In this document: positions 9,614 to 18,400 of the stretch, piece after piece
Position numbering within the stretch: the first letter of the stretch is position 1
How the letters are laid out: every line of letters begins with the position of its first letter
Source: a virus
Direction: 5' to 3' (one strand)
Virus record (IMG/VR): IMGVR_UViG_3300032278_002689
Location: 1-59,083 of that record
DNA length: 59,083 nt
Notes under the pieces: generated by a model
The model's database searches: none
Told to the model about the DNA's origin: nothing
What the model saw: only the letters and a program-made list of their open reading frames with translations
Program-made: the position numbers and the translations under genes

Positions 9614-9622
9614 CTAAATATA
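9613..9622 (+). promoter_or_regulatory. GCTAAATATA motif directly before a structural gene
   Basis: The sequence GCTAAATATA overlaps the last base of the gp4 stop and ends three bases before the next ATG. By analogy with T4 late promoters (TATAAATA, start about six bases downstream) transcription would begin on the A of that ATG. The following gene lacks a Shine-Dalgarno sequence, so a leaderless transcript is possible. This is inference from motif and spacing. Confidence 0.35.
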
Positions 9623-9625
9623 ACT

Positions 9626-10207
9626 ATGGCACAACAAGATCAAACGTTTTTAGATAAATTAAAAAACGCACTAAGAAGAAATGAAGGACAACCAAAAACA
9701 CGTAATGCATCACAATGGTTTCGCAGAAAGGTCGGTGCCCTAAGAGCAGAGTTAAGAAGTAGATTTAGTGAAGTTGATACTGCAGACGAATTTTATAAAA
9801 CTGCTAAAAAATCAGGTGCAGGAACAATATCTCCTGGTGCGATGGCATCATATTTTTATGATCCAAAAACTAAAGAAAAAATGAAATATTATGATAGATT
9901 TCCATTGATCATGTGTGTAAAAATGTATGGAAATGGGTTTCTTGGTTTAAATTTTCATTATCTTCCACCATTACTTAGAGCAAAATTGATGGATGCTATT
10001 GATCGTTCTAAGGGTGTAAACTATGAAGCACTTTCAAGAATTAAAGTACTTAAACCAACAGTAAAAAGATATTTATATAAACACATAACATCTAGAGTTG
10101 TAATTGTAGATGAAGATGAAAAAGAAATTGCATTATTTTTACCAACAGAAAGATTTAAAAAAGAAAACAAACTTGTCGTTTGGGGAGATAGTAGGAGAAT
10201 GATATAA
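9626..10207 (+). CDS. Conserved T4-like phage protein of unknown function, probably structural
   Basis: The 193-residue product has a basic helical N-terminus (residues 1-60), then MKYYDRFPLIMCVKMYGNGF and LNFHYLPPLLRAKLMDAI (about 88-130) and a C-terminal basic beta region. I associate this kind of segment with a small conserved gene in structural blocks of marine T4-like phages, but I cannot assign a T4 gene number. There is no membrane segment or signal peptide. The stop overlaps the next start as TAATG, so it is co-translated with the tube-fold gene. The ATG lacks a Shine-Dalgarno sequence and follows the GCTAAATATA motif immediately. Confidence 0.6.
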   Translation: MAQQDQTFLDKLKNALRRNEGQPKTRNASQWFRRKVGALRAELRSRFSEVDTADEFYKTAKKSGAGTISPGAMASYFYDPKTKEKMKYYDRFPLIMCVKMYGNGFLGLNFHYLPPLLRAKLMDAIDRSKGVNYEALSRIKVLKPTVKRYLYKHITSRVVIVDEDEKEIALFLPTERFKKENKLVVWGDSRRMI

Positions 10208-10800
10208 TGACTTTCAGTTCAGATAAATTCAGAAATAACTTAATGTTTCATGGTGGTCCCGCACCAGTCAATAGATATGAAGTTTATATTCCGAGAAGAG
10301 GTGGACAACATAGTTCATTAACTCTTCGGTGTGAACAAGCAGAACTTCCTGGTAAAACCATACTCACCGTTGAAGATAAATTATATGGACCCGTAAGAAA
10401 AATCGGTTATGGTCAAATGTTTATTGATACTACAATGACATTTATTTGCACAGCAGACGGTTGGGAAGAAAAAGAATTTTTTGATAATTGGCAAAATGAT
10501 ATAGTTGATCCTGATTTATATGATGCTAATTACTATGAAAATTATATAACTAATATTCAATTAAAAACGTTTACAGAAGGAAATGTACCAAGTTATAAAA
10601 TAAGTTTTATGGAAGCATATCCTTTAAATGTAGGAGCAATAAATTTGGGATGGGGTCAAAATAATGAATATGCAAGACTTAGTGTTACATTCGCATATCG
10701 AAGATGGAAACAAATAAAAGAGAAAGTGACACACAGTACCACCAACGAACTAGTAGGACTGGATAACTTTGGTTCTATAGATAGTTCGGGTATTTCGTAA
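10207..10800 (+). CDS. Tail tube-fold protein, gp19-like
   Basis: The 197-residue product follows the tail-tube pattern of T4-like phages. It opens with VNRYEVYIP, continues CEQAELPGKTILTVED (about 42-57), a Y-G-x-x-x-x-x-x-T-x-T-F strand, an EEKEFFDNW helix near residue 95, a YYENYITNIQL strand and a late KISFMEAYPLNVGAINLGW (about 137-156) before a final VTFAYRRWK strand. This fold builds the tube lumen. It may be the main tube subunit or a tube-like terminator or adaptor, because gp18 sheath is not in view to confirm the usual pairing. A strong AGGAG lies upstream and the start overlaps the preceding stop. Confidence 0.65.
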   Translation: MTFSSDKFRNNLMFHGGPAPVNRYEVYIPRRGGQHSSLTLRCEQAELPGKTILTVEDKLYGPVRKIGYGQMFIDTTMTFICTADGWEEKEFFDNWQNDIVDPDLYDANYYENYITNIQLKTFTEGNVPSYKISFMEAYPLNVGAINLGWGQNNEYARLSVTFAYRRWKQIKEKVTHSTTNELVGLDNFGSIDSSGIS

Positions 10801-10833
10801 TCACAATAAAAAATAATAAAAAATGGAGATATA

Positions 10834-11580
10834 ATGAGTTTACCTGTAATTGATACACCAACGTTTGAAATGAACTTGCTGTCAATAAAAAATACAATAA
10901 AATATAGACCCTTTTTAGTCAAAGAAGAAAAACTTCTATTAATGGCAATGGAAGCAGGAGATCAAGAAGAGGTAATAAACACTTCAAAACAAATAATTAA
11001 TAATTGTATTTTATCTGAAAATGTTGATGCTGATAAATTACCATTATTTGATTTACAAATGGCTTTATTAAATATAAGGTCAAAATCTGTTGGTGAAGAA
11101 ATTGAGATAGAAATGGGGCATTTTGAAGGAAAAAATAGTAACGAAAAGGAATGTGATGGAAGAAGCAATATAAAAATAAATCTATCTGATTTAAAACTTA
11201 CTACGCATGATGATCATTCTAAACACGTTAAATTGACAGATAAAATTTCAATTGATATGAAATATCCAACTATGTCTGTTTACGGTCGTATGGCGGCAAT
11301 GGATGGTGCAGAGGATGCTTCAACTGTAAGCGAATTATTTAATATTATCATTGATTGTATTGATAACATATATTCTGGTGACGAAATTTTTAGTGCAAAT
11401 GATCATACTAAAGAAGAAATGACTGATTTTGTTAATAGCTTATCAAGTGATCAGTTTGAAAAACTTAAAACATTTTTCAATACAATGCCTGCTCTAATAT
11501 ATGATATCCAATTTACTTGTTCGAAATGCAAATGTGTGGAAAAACAAACTTTAAACGGAGTTGCCGATTTTTTTTTATGA
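10834..11580 (+). CDS. 26: Baseplate hub assembly protein gp26
   Basis: The 248-residue product resembles T4 gp26. It has an N-terminal IKYRPFLVKEEKLLLMA segment (about residues 22-38), a helical early region counting targets such as LFDLQMALLNIRSKSVGE, and a C-terminal CSKCKC ... GVADFF ending with a CxxC that may bind zinc. GGAG with an ATATAATG spacer precedes the start. The last codons form T TTT TTA TGA, so a -1 slip would extend the protein into the next frame. The layout before a tape-measure-like gene resembles tail-assembly chaperones such as lambda gpG/gpGT. Confidence 0.8.
   Translation: MSLPVIDTPTFEMNLLSIKNTIKYRPFLVKEEKLLLMAMEAGDQEEVINTSKQIINNCILSENVDADKLPLFDLQMALLNIRSKSVGEEIEIEMGHFEGKNSNEKECDGRSNIKINLSDLKLTTHDDHSKHVKLTDKISIDMKYPTMSVYGRMAAMDGAEDASTVSELFNIIIDCIDNIYSGDEIFSANDHTKEEMTDFVNSLSSDQFEKLKTFFNTMPALIYDIQFTCSKCKCVEKQTLNGVADFFL
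11571..11577 (+). promoter_or_regulatory. Candidate -1 ribosomal frameshift site (T TTT TTA)
   Basis: A run of nine T residues (11568-11576) followed by A sits at the end of gp26. In the gp26 frame the heptamer reads T TTT TTA, directly before the TGA stop, which is the X XXY YYZ form of the HIV-1 slip site. A -1 slip would enter exactly the frame of the small downstream gene and yield a fusion of about 310 residues. No stimulatory structure was established. Confidence 0.5.
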
Positions 11581-11765
11581 TATGTAGTCATAATAATTTA
11601 TCAAACTATTATCAATTAAACTTTCAATTAATGCAACATCATAAATATAATTTAACTGAGATAGAAAATCTAATACCTTTTGAAAGAGACATTTACGTAG
11701 AAATGTTAATAAATCATATAGAAGAAGAAAACAGAAAAAATGAAGAACAATCAAGAAGGCGCTAA
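11577..11765 (+). CDS. Small hub-assembly/tail chaperone gene in the gp51 position (62 aa or frameshift extension)
   Basis: ATG at 11577 overlaps the gp26 stop as ATGA, giving a 62-residue product starting MICSHNN and ending in a charged tail EEENRKNEEQSRRR. The middle LTEIENLIPFERDIYVEML resembles the C-terminal part of tail assembly chaperones, which often carry an aromatic and acidic helix. T4 has gene 51 directly after gene 26, so this is the positional equivalent. It may be made both alone by re-initiation and as a gp26 extension by -1 frameshifting at the upstream T-run. Its stop overlaps the next start as TAATG. Confidence 0.65.
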   Translation: MICSHNNLSNYYQLNFQLMQHHKYNLTEIENLIPFERDIYVEMLINHIEEENRKNEEQSRRR

Positions 11766-13618
11766 TGGCACGTAAACCCCACAACTATGCACATTTTCAA
11801 AACCTTGTTAATGAACTTAAAGAACAGAATGAAAATAATATTGCAGGTCTTCAGACACATTTAGAAGTACAAACTGATGTGCTACTAAGCATGAAAGGGT
11901 TCATGCTGAAGGGAATACAAGCAGATGAAGCAGATTTAAGAAGAGAAAAAGAAGAACGGATTGAAGGAAAGAACAAAGAGAAATTCGGAGGACTTACGAA
12001 AAAATCTAAATTCGATCTACCAAGATTCTCAGGAAAAGGATTCATGGGAATGTTGGGAAATTTTTTATCTACTGCACTTGTAGGAATACCCGGAGGATTA
12101 AGAAGATTCTTACCACGAAGTTTGGGTTTGATGTTACTCCCTAAATTAGCAAGAGGCATTGCTTTAATGGTTGCAGGACCTTCATTAATTAAAGCATTAG
12201 AAGCAGGATTTGATCAAAAAACATTTTCTGGTGGTGTTACATCATTTATAGATTCATATTTTAGTTCAGGAAGCAAGCCCTATAAGTCTCTTGCTGGGGC
12301 CGCAGGGGGATCTGCCGCGAAAGGTGCTTTAATTGGTTTTGGATTGTTGGGACCAAGAGGAGCAATAATTGCTGGAATACTTTCAGGAGCATTGGGTGGA
12401 CTAAATCATATTTTTGCAGAAGATAAATCAAAAATGGACTCACAATTCGTCATGGGAGTAGTAAAAGAAAATTTGATGAAAAATATAAAATTATGGGCTG
12501 GAGGTGCAGGGGCTTTGTTAGGTATGAAGTTAGGAGCGATTGCAGGTCCAGGAGGAATGATAGCTGGGGGAATTCTTGGAGCAGGTATTGGAATAATAGG
12601 AGCAGGCACCCTTAAAGAAATGATGAAAGTAGAAGAAGCCGGAGAAAAAGATGTTGGTAAAGCATTCAGAACAGGCTTAGAAAATTATTTCCTGAGTGAC
12701 GAATTCGATAAATCTTCAATGCCATGGGCAGGGGGAATTTTTGGTGCGGCGGCATTTTCTGCTTTTGGTCCTGCAGGAATGCTTGCTGGTATGATATTGG
12801 GAGCTGGTGCTGGAATATTAGGAGGACCTGTTTTAGCAGAAGCATTGAAAGCTCAAAAATCAGAAGGAGGAGCCCTTGCAGATCACATGAAAGAGCAATT
12901 ATGGATATATTTGAAAAGCAGTCCATATCTAAAACACGCTTTGATAGGTGCTGGACTTTTTGGAGGAGCCGCAATGCTCGGACTTGGACCAGTAGGATTA
13001 ATTGCTGGTATAGTAATAGGTGGCGCAATAGGAATTATTGCAACATGGGTGGGAAAAGCACTAGAGGACCTGATAGGCACAACTGGAGCCAAGAGTATAA
13101 TGGGCAAACTCTTTGGAAAAGAAACATCCGGACTGTCCAAGAAATATCAGCACCTGCGGGATGAACAGGATGAGAGAGAAGCGAAAGCATCGACACATAC
13201 ACTAGGACTTTTGAGGGCTGACCCCTACAAAGGACCATACCAGGAATCACAAAAACTTATAAAAGCATATAAAAGGATTCATAAAGAACGAGGTCTTAGT
13301 TTTAAGGAGTTCGATGCGGGCACCGCCGTTCTGGCGGCAAAAGAAGTTCATACTGGATTGAGAGGTAAAATATTTGGGGGAGACACAGATACGACAAATA
13401 CAGAAGAAGCACAATTTTTAAGATTAAAATTTCTTCGGGAAAAAGTAATTCAACTAGAAAGAGAAAGAGACAAAAAACTTTCACGATCATCCGAAGGAAC
13501 AACAGTCATCGCCAACGATTCAAGTATGAAGATGAATACACATATCTCTCCAGATAACGCCTTTCCAATATTCAGTTCAGGACTGGTTGATCAGATTGGA
13601 TACGGTGTACCAACATGA
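11765..13618 (+). CDS. Tape-measure-like tail protein with glycine-rich hydrophobic repeats
   Basis: The 617-residue product starts with a charged helical region (residues 1-85). From about 165 to 445 it has four related units of roughly 75 residues. Each has a hydrophobic G/A-rich hairpin such as GAIAGPGGMIAGGILGAGIG followed by an amphipathic helix. A charged helical C-terminus follows (about 460-600). Alternating hydrophobic hairpins and long helices just after chaperone-type genes are typical of tape measures that also help form the injection channel. It occupies the T4 gene 29 neighbourhood (26-51-29). At 617 residues it is near the size of T4 gp29 (590). AAGAAGG precedes the start. Confidence 0.6.
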   Translation: MARKPHNYAHFQNLVNELKEQNENNIAGLQTHLEVQTDVLLSMKGFMLKGIQADEADLRREKEERIEGKNKEKFGGLTKKSKFDLPRFSGKGFMGMLGNFLSTALVGIPGGLRRFLPRSLGLMLLPKLARGIALMVAGPSLIKALEAGFDQKTFSGGVTSFIDSYFSSGSKPYKSLAGAAGGSAAKGALIGFGLLGPRGAIIAGILSGALGGLNHIFAEDKSKMDSQFVMGVVKENLMKNIKLWAGGAGALLGMKLGAIAGPGGMIAGGILGAGIGIIGAGTLKEMMKVEEAGEKDVGKAFRTGLENYFLSDEFDKSSMPWAGGIFGAAAFSAFGPAGMLAGMILGAGAGILGGPVLAEALKAQKSEGGALADHMKEQLWIYLKSSPYLKHALIGAGLFGGAAMLGLGPVGLIAGIVIGGAIGIIATWVGKALEDLIGTTGAKSIMGKLFGKETSGLSKKYQHLRDEQDEREAKASTHTLGLLRADPYKGPYQESQKLIKAYKRIHKERGLSFKEFDAGTAVLAAKEVHTGLRGKIFGGDTDTTNTEEAQFLRLKFLREKVIQLERERDKKLSRSSEGTTVIANDSSMKMNTHISPDNAFPIFSSGLVDQIGYGVPT

Positions 13619-13653
13619 GTTTGTTCAATGACATTAATCAAAGAACAAACTCA
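13616..13653. terminator. Strong hairpin between convergent genes, possible bidirectional terminator
   Basis: TGAGTTTGTTC at 13616-13626 is perfectly complementary to GAACAAACTCA at 13643-13653, giving an 11-bp stem with a 16-base loop. It starts in the tape-measure stop codon and ends ten bases before the gp32 stop. No good U-tract follows on either strand, so a classic intrinsic terminator is not certain. It may stop both convergent transcripts or protect their 3' ends. Confidence 0.5.
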
Positions 13654-13662
13654 AAAATATGT

Positions 13663-14553
13663 TTAGTTATCTTCTGCTAATTTTGCAAAATAAGACATAT
13701 CCTCATCTTCTCCTTCAGAAGATGTTTCTTTATTCGTTGGAGGAGTAAAATCTTCTTCTGCTGTTTTTGGTTTAGAAACAGGAGAACGCCCCTCAGGAAG
13801 AGTAGTTTCTACTATAAGAACAGAATCCAATCTCGCTTTCAAATCTTCATAAGACTTAAATTGATCATCACCAGTAAACTCTGTAAGAGCATACTCTGAA
13901 TTCCAAATCTTTTCAAGTTCAGTTTCATCTTCTACGAGTTGTGTGCTTTTATCAAATTCACTCTTATCGTAATTTCGATAACCTTCAACTTGACGAATCT
14001 TTAATTTGAAGTTTGCCCCCTCCCAAAGATCAAATGGATTGACAGGAGATTCATCTTCAAATTCGGGATTCATCACATCATTAACCTTATCGAAAATCTT
14101 CTTCCCAAATTTATACAAAAAGACTTTCCCCTCGTTCTGAGGATTCTTTGAATCAGTAACAACATAGATGTTGCTGATGTAAGTTAAGCGGCGCTTTTGC
14201 TTACGAGCAATATCTTTGTTCGCCTCTATTCCAGAATTCCAGAGTTGAGAATTATACTCTGAAACAGGATCTTTCTTACCAAGAGTTGTCAAAGAATTTT
14301 CAATGTACCATTGTCCTGTTGGTCCTTGAAAACCATGATTAAAAACTCTTGCCCATGGAACATCTTCTCCATCTACTGGAGGAAGAAATCGAATAACTGC
14401 AAATCCGTTTCCAGACTTGTCGATTTCAGGTTTCCAAAATCGATCATCAACATAACTCTTTGATTCAGAAGGAGTATCAATCTTCTCAATTTCTTTGTGA
14501 AGATTTTCCATGAAGGATTTGCGGGATTTCTTGAGTGCGTTTAGTGTAGCCAT
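13663..14553 (-). CDS. 32: Single-stranded DNA-binding protein gp32
   Basis: The 296-residue product is a clear gp32. The N-terminus has the basic LAST-type motif KKSRKS used for cooperative binding. The OB-fold core includes ENEGKVFLYKFGKKIFDK-type sequence (here QNEGKVFLYKFGKKIFDKV) and LWEGANFKLKIRQVEGYRNY (about residues 175-195). The tail is acidic, EGEDEDMSYFAKLAEDN, the protein-interaction tail. There is no cysteine anywhere, so the T4 zinc site is absent. A 37-base segment encoding FKSYEDLKARL is duplicated exactly in a radical SAM gene 20 kb away. GAAAGG lies upstream of the ATG. It organises replication and recombination together with the neighbouring gp59. Confidence 0.95.
   Translation of the reverse strand: MATLNALKKSRKSFMENLHKEIEKIDTPSESKSYVDDRFWKPEIDKSGNGFAVIRFLPPVDGEDVPWARVFNHGFQGPTGQWYIENSLTTLGKKDPVSEYNSQLWNSGIEANKDIARKQKRRLTYISNIYVVTDSKNPQNEGKVFLYKFGKKIFDKVNDVMNPEFEDESPVNPFDLWEGANFKLKIRQVEGYRNYDKSEFDKSTQLVEDETELEKIWNSEYALTEFTGDDQFKSYEDLKARLDSVLIVETTLPEGRSPVSKPKTAEEDFTPPTNKETSSEGEDEDMSYFAKLAEDN
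13826..13862 (-). repeat. 37-bp direct repeat, copy 1 (inside gp32)
   Basis: This segment is identical over 37 bases to 33730-33766 and lies in the same orientation and the same reading frame. It encodes FKSYEDLKARL in gp32. The flanking bases differ immediately on both sides. Confidence 0.95.
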
Positions 14554-14593
14554 ATTTACCTTTCGTATATCGGAATATTCGTTGTATATTAAA

Positions 14594-15184
14594 TTAAATT
14601 TTGTCTCGTAAAATCTTACGAAACTTCGTCTTATCCACCTCCAAAAATGGAGTGTATTTCAAAACTTTATCTCTAAACTGGGGCCAGACAAAAGTTTCTT
14701 TTATCTTTCGATCCCAGTCAGGAACAAAGTTAAGTATCATATTAAGTATGGAAAAAGTTTCCATACAAATATATTTAGCAATCGTTTGTTTTAATAATAA
14801 AGGATGTTGACCCTTTTTAATTTTGAACCAATTTTCAAAATCTTCTTTGATCAACAATTTATCAATATCATTACTAAAAATATAACTCATGCTTTGTATT
14901 CTTTTTTGCCATTCTTTATATTTGAGTTCTGCTTGTGAATCAAGTGCATCACCTATCCACAAATTTTCATTCTCAATAAAGTTAGCAACAAAGAATTTCG
15001 ATATCTCATCATCCTTATAACTTTTAGACAATTTCACAAAAAAGAGTTGATCATTGCGTTTTTTAAAAGCATTAAATGAGATTTTTCTTTTTTTATGCTT
15101 AAAGTAATCATACTTATTAGCATGAAAATGAGTCTTGATTGAAACATATTCTTTATAACAATCAAATGGATCCATTTTTATCAT
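14594..15184 (-). CDS. 59: Replicative helicase loader gp59
   Basis: The 196-residue product has the gp59 layout. It begins DPFDCYKEYVSIKTHFHANK then YDYFKHKKRKIS, followed by FKKRNDQLFFVKLSKSYKD, and a C-terminal region with LKQTIAKYICMETFSILNMI (T4 gp59 is 217 residues). gp59 loads gp41 helicase onto gp32-coated forked DNA, which fits the gene order 33-59-32. The ATGA overlap with the gp33 stop fixes the start at MIKMDPF rather than at the second methionine. A 40-base gap separates it from gp32. Confidence 0.85.
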   Translation of the reverse strand: MIKMDPFDCYKEYVSIKTHFHANKYDYFKHKKRKISFNAFKKRNDQLFFVKLSKSYKDDEISKFFVANFIENENLWIGDALDSQAELKYKEWQKRIQSMSYIFSNDIDKLLIKEDFENWFKIKKGQHPLLLKQTIAKYICMETFSILNMILNFVPDWDRKIKETFVWPQFRDKVLKYTPFLEVDKTKFRKILRDKI

Positions 15185-15405
15185 AGTCCTGGTATTGTAG
15201 CAGTTTTTGGGAGATAATGCAAGGCTGTAACCTCTTCTCTTAATTTAGCTTTCAAAGAACCCTGAACAAGTTTTCCAACTGTTTGTGGTTCCATTTTTGT
15301 TTCTTCACAATAATAGGATATTGCATCCAAGTATGTCATTTTTTTACTACTAACAATGTCTTCTATAATAATTGCAAAGTCTAGAGGTTTTATTGTTTTA
15401 ATCAT
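15181..15405 (-). CDS. 33: Late transcription co-activator gp33-like
   Basis: The 74-residue product contains YLDAISYYCEETKMEPQTVG then LKAKLREEVTALHYLPK. This is the short helical core I associate with gp33 of marine T4-like phages, next to gp59. gp33 links the sliding clamp to host RNA polymerase at late promoters. It is shorter than T4 gp33 (112), lacking the longer N-terminus. Start and stop both overlap neighbours (ATGA with gp59, one base with the giant glycosyltransferase). Identification rests on the helical motif, size and gene order. Confidence 0.65.
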   Translation of the reverse strand: MIKTIKPLDFAIIIEDIVSSKKMTYLDAISYYCEETKMEPQTVGKLVQGSLKAKLREEVTALHYLPKTATIPGL

Positions 15406-18400
15406 TATTGTTTTTTTTCGATCTGAGTTAACACATACTTCTTATCGAATTCCGCCTCTTTATCTCTTATTTTATTACGATTGAACTTATCCCTTCTCAT
15501 CGTAGTATTATCTAAACTTTTTTTTACTTCTTCAATAGCATCATATACTTTTTCTGGTGTAATATTTTTAGAACATTCAAACATTCTATCAGTATTTTTG
15601 TGATCTGGACACCAGATCCAATCACTAGGATCAAATTTATGTCGATTATAGCAACTATTACAGCCCGCATCACTATGAAGTCTAAAACATTTTGAGGAGA
15701 ATTCTGATTTAGGATTACTAAACCCCGATATTAATATTACATATTTATTTAAAGCCCAGGCCAACCATGATAGTCCAGAACCCAATCCAATAAAAAACTC
15801 GGCGCCATCTAAAGTAGCTATTGTTTGATCTAAAGTTCGTTCATGTCTGCCTATCACATTTTTGGGTGCTTTATTAAAATATTCTCCTTGTCCAAAAGAA
15901 TGGTATTTATCTATACATACTATATTATAACCCTTTTCGGATAAAAAGTCAACCACTTTGTCCCAGCCACCTGGATAATTCCAATATTTTGCTTGAGCAG
16001 TTGCTTGAGTGGCGATACAAACATAGGGTTTTTCCAATTCTGTTTCTGTTTCTTTAACTTTTATTTCACATTTTGTTTCTTTAAAATCTTTAATTCCAAG
16101 AATACCCGCACATAATCCCTGCAAAGAAACTTCTTTCATATCCACAGGCGATTGAGGACTAGTCTCAAAAAAACCTATTCTATAAGAAGATACAAAATCA
16201 TTAAATCCAGATTCAGGAGTTATAAAGGTTGTTTCGGAATATGAATCTATCAAATACTCATTCCAAAATGTACTACAATACATTTTACAATTATGTTTTT
16301 TACGAAATTCTTCAACAACTGGCATCCAAGCTAAAGTGTCTCCTAATGCTATTGAATCAAACCAAATAAAAATATTTTTATTTCTAAAATCTTGTTCATA
16401 CTCAAATTCTATATTTTCTGTTTCGATATTTATTGCTTCAACTTTCCAATTTACATAATAATCAATACCACAAGCGGCCCATCCCCCAGTAGAAACCTCA
16501 TTTGAATAATGACTAAAATTTGTATCCTTATCAATAAAATTGACTCTATAAGTTCCAGGAATAGATCCTCTAATAGTCAAATGGGGATTTTTTTGCATAT
16601 TTAATTCAAAAACATTTTTTCCCTCTATGCTTGTATTCTGATATGCAAACATTAGCCGATCTTTCATATCAAAGGGCTTGGTATATTTTAACTCTTTTGC
16701 TTCATAATAATATTTTTCTAATTCATCAAAAATATTTTCCCAATCTCTTTCTTTTGCAAACTCTCTTGCATTTTTAGAACATTCATCATAATTATCTAAA
16801 ACTTCTTTAACCTTTTCAACAATAACATCAACATCCCTTGTACATATTGTTAACCCCTTTACATGTATGTCATCTTGCATTGTTCCGACTACAGGCAAAC
16901 CACAGGCCATTGCTTCAAGAACTGCAAGACAAGGCTGACCCGTCTCTATAGATGCTGGATGTATCATCACGTGGTGTTCATTTAATAAATTTCTTAGTTC
17001 ATCTTTATCTACATTACCAGCAAGATGTACATCAATTGGATTTCCTTTTCCAATAATCGACAAGTCCTGGGGTGGATTTGCAGTTATGTGTTTTTTGCAA
17101 TCATTTACAATATCATAAAATTTCTTATTATAATCCTCATGTATTGAATCTGGACCAACAATTGTTATGGGAAGTCCTAATTTTTTTGCCGCTTGAATTG
17201 CTAAGTGAAATCCTTTTCTCTCATCTCCTCCCCCCACACAAATTAATCGTATATCTTTTTTATTTTCATACGGAAAGAAATAATTTGTATTTACACCGTG
17301 ATGCAATCTTCTCAATTTTTCTGGATATAGAAAAAAATCTATCATATCTTCAGTTGGAATTAAACTGAATAAAGAGTTTTTTATAGTTTCATTATTTGTC
17401 ATATAATAATGCGAATTTTTTCCATGTATTTTTACAAAAGCATCATGCATTGTAAAAATATAAGGTATACATCTATCTCTCAACAAATTCCAAAAACCAC
17501 CAGTATGATTATGAAACACATCATATTTTTCTAAATCACTTTGTGTTATATCATCTAACCATTTCAAACTTACTTCGTGTCCTCTGCCTTTTGCTACTCT
17601 CATGTACTGATATATGACTTCTTCTAATCCCCCATATCCTTTTGGAGGAATATCAAGACCACAACCAACATGTACTTGCATTATTTTTAAATTATTTTCT
17701 TCTTCTTTTTTATCTTGTGCATCATAAACATGTACATTTTGTGTGGGCAAAATAATTTCAGACACTTCTGTTATTTGCTGATTATCAGAAACAAAATGTA
17801 TTCGATTATCTTGTGCATACCAAAAAACACTTCGACCATCTGATGTAATAACCTCTTTTATGTCTTCAATATTATTAGATTGTTTACGATTATTTTCGTG
17901 TAAATGAGTATTATCTGAAAAAAAACTTATTTCATAATTACTTGAAGGTAATTTGGATATAATGTTCGATATTGTTTCTGGAGTATCTATTAAATTTATT
18001 TTAACAAAAAAGTAAGAAATGTCTTTCAAGTGTTTATCAAAAACTATATCATGATCGAAAAATAAATGTTTTACTTTTGATATTTGTTCTGAAGTATAAT
18101 CAAAATTTAAAAAACTTACAAGTTTTCTTTCTGTTTCATAATTTAATTTACTTAAATAGGTAGATTCTGCTAAATCATAGATATCATCAAAATACTTAAT
18201 ATTTCTAGGATACTCTAGAATAAAATTCTTTCTTTCTTCTTTTTCATTTATAACTAATTGTGCTTCCCCACGAGGATTCCAATTTCTAAAATTTTCAGAC
18301 TCTCCGTGTTCTCTTGCAAGATACGTTGTTCTAGGTATTGTTAACCATTTTCCATATCTTTCTAAGTTCAAAAGCCACTGTCCATCATTTGATAAACAAG

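Noticed and set aside
12724-13164. 146-residue frame within the tape-measure-like gene
   Set aside because: Cys/Trp/Arg-rich composition is typical of an off-frame reading of a glycine-rich coding region.
13616-13653. Calling the gp32-side hairpin a certain rho-independent terminator
   Set aside because: The stem is perfect, but neither strand has a proper U-tract after it, so it is listed with moderate confidence only.
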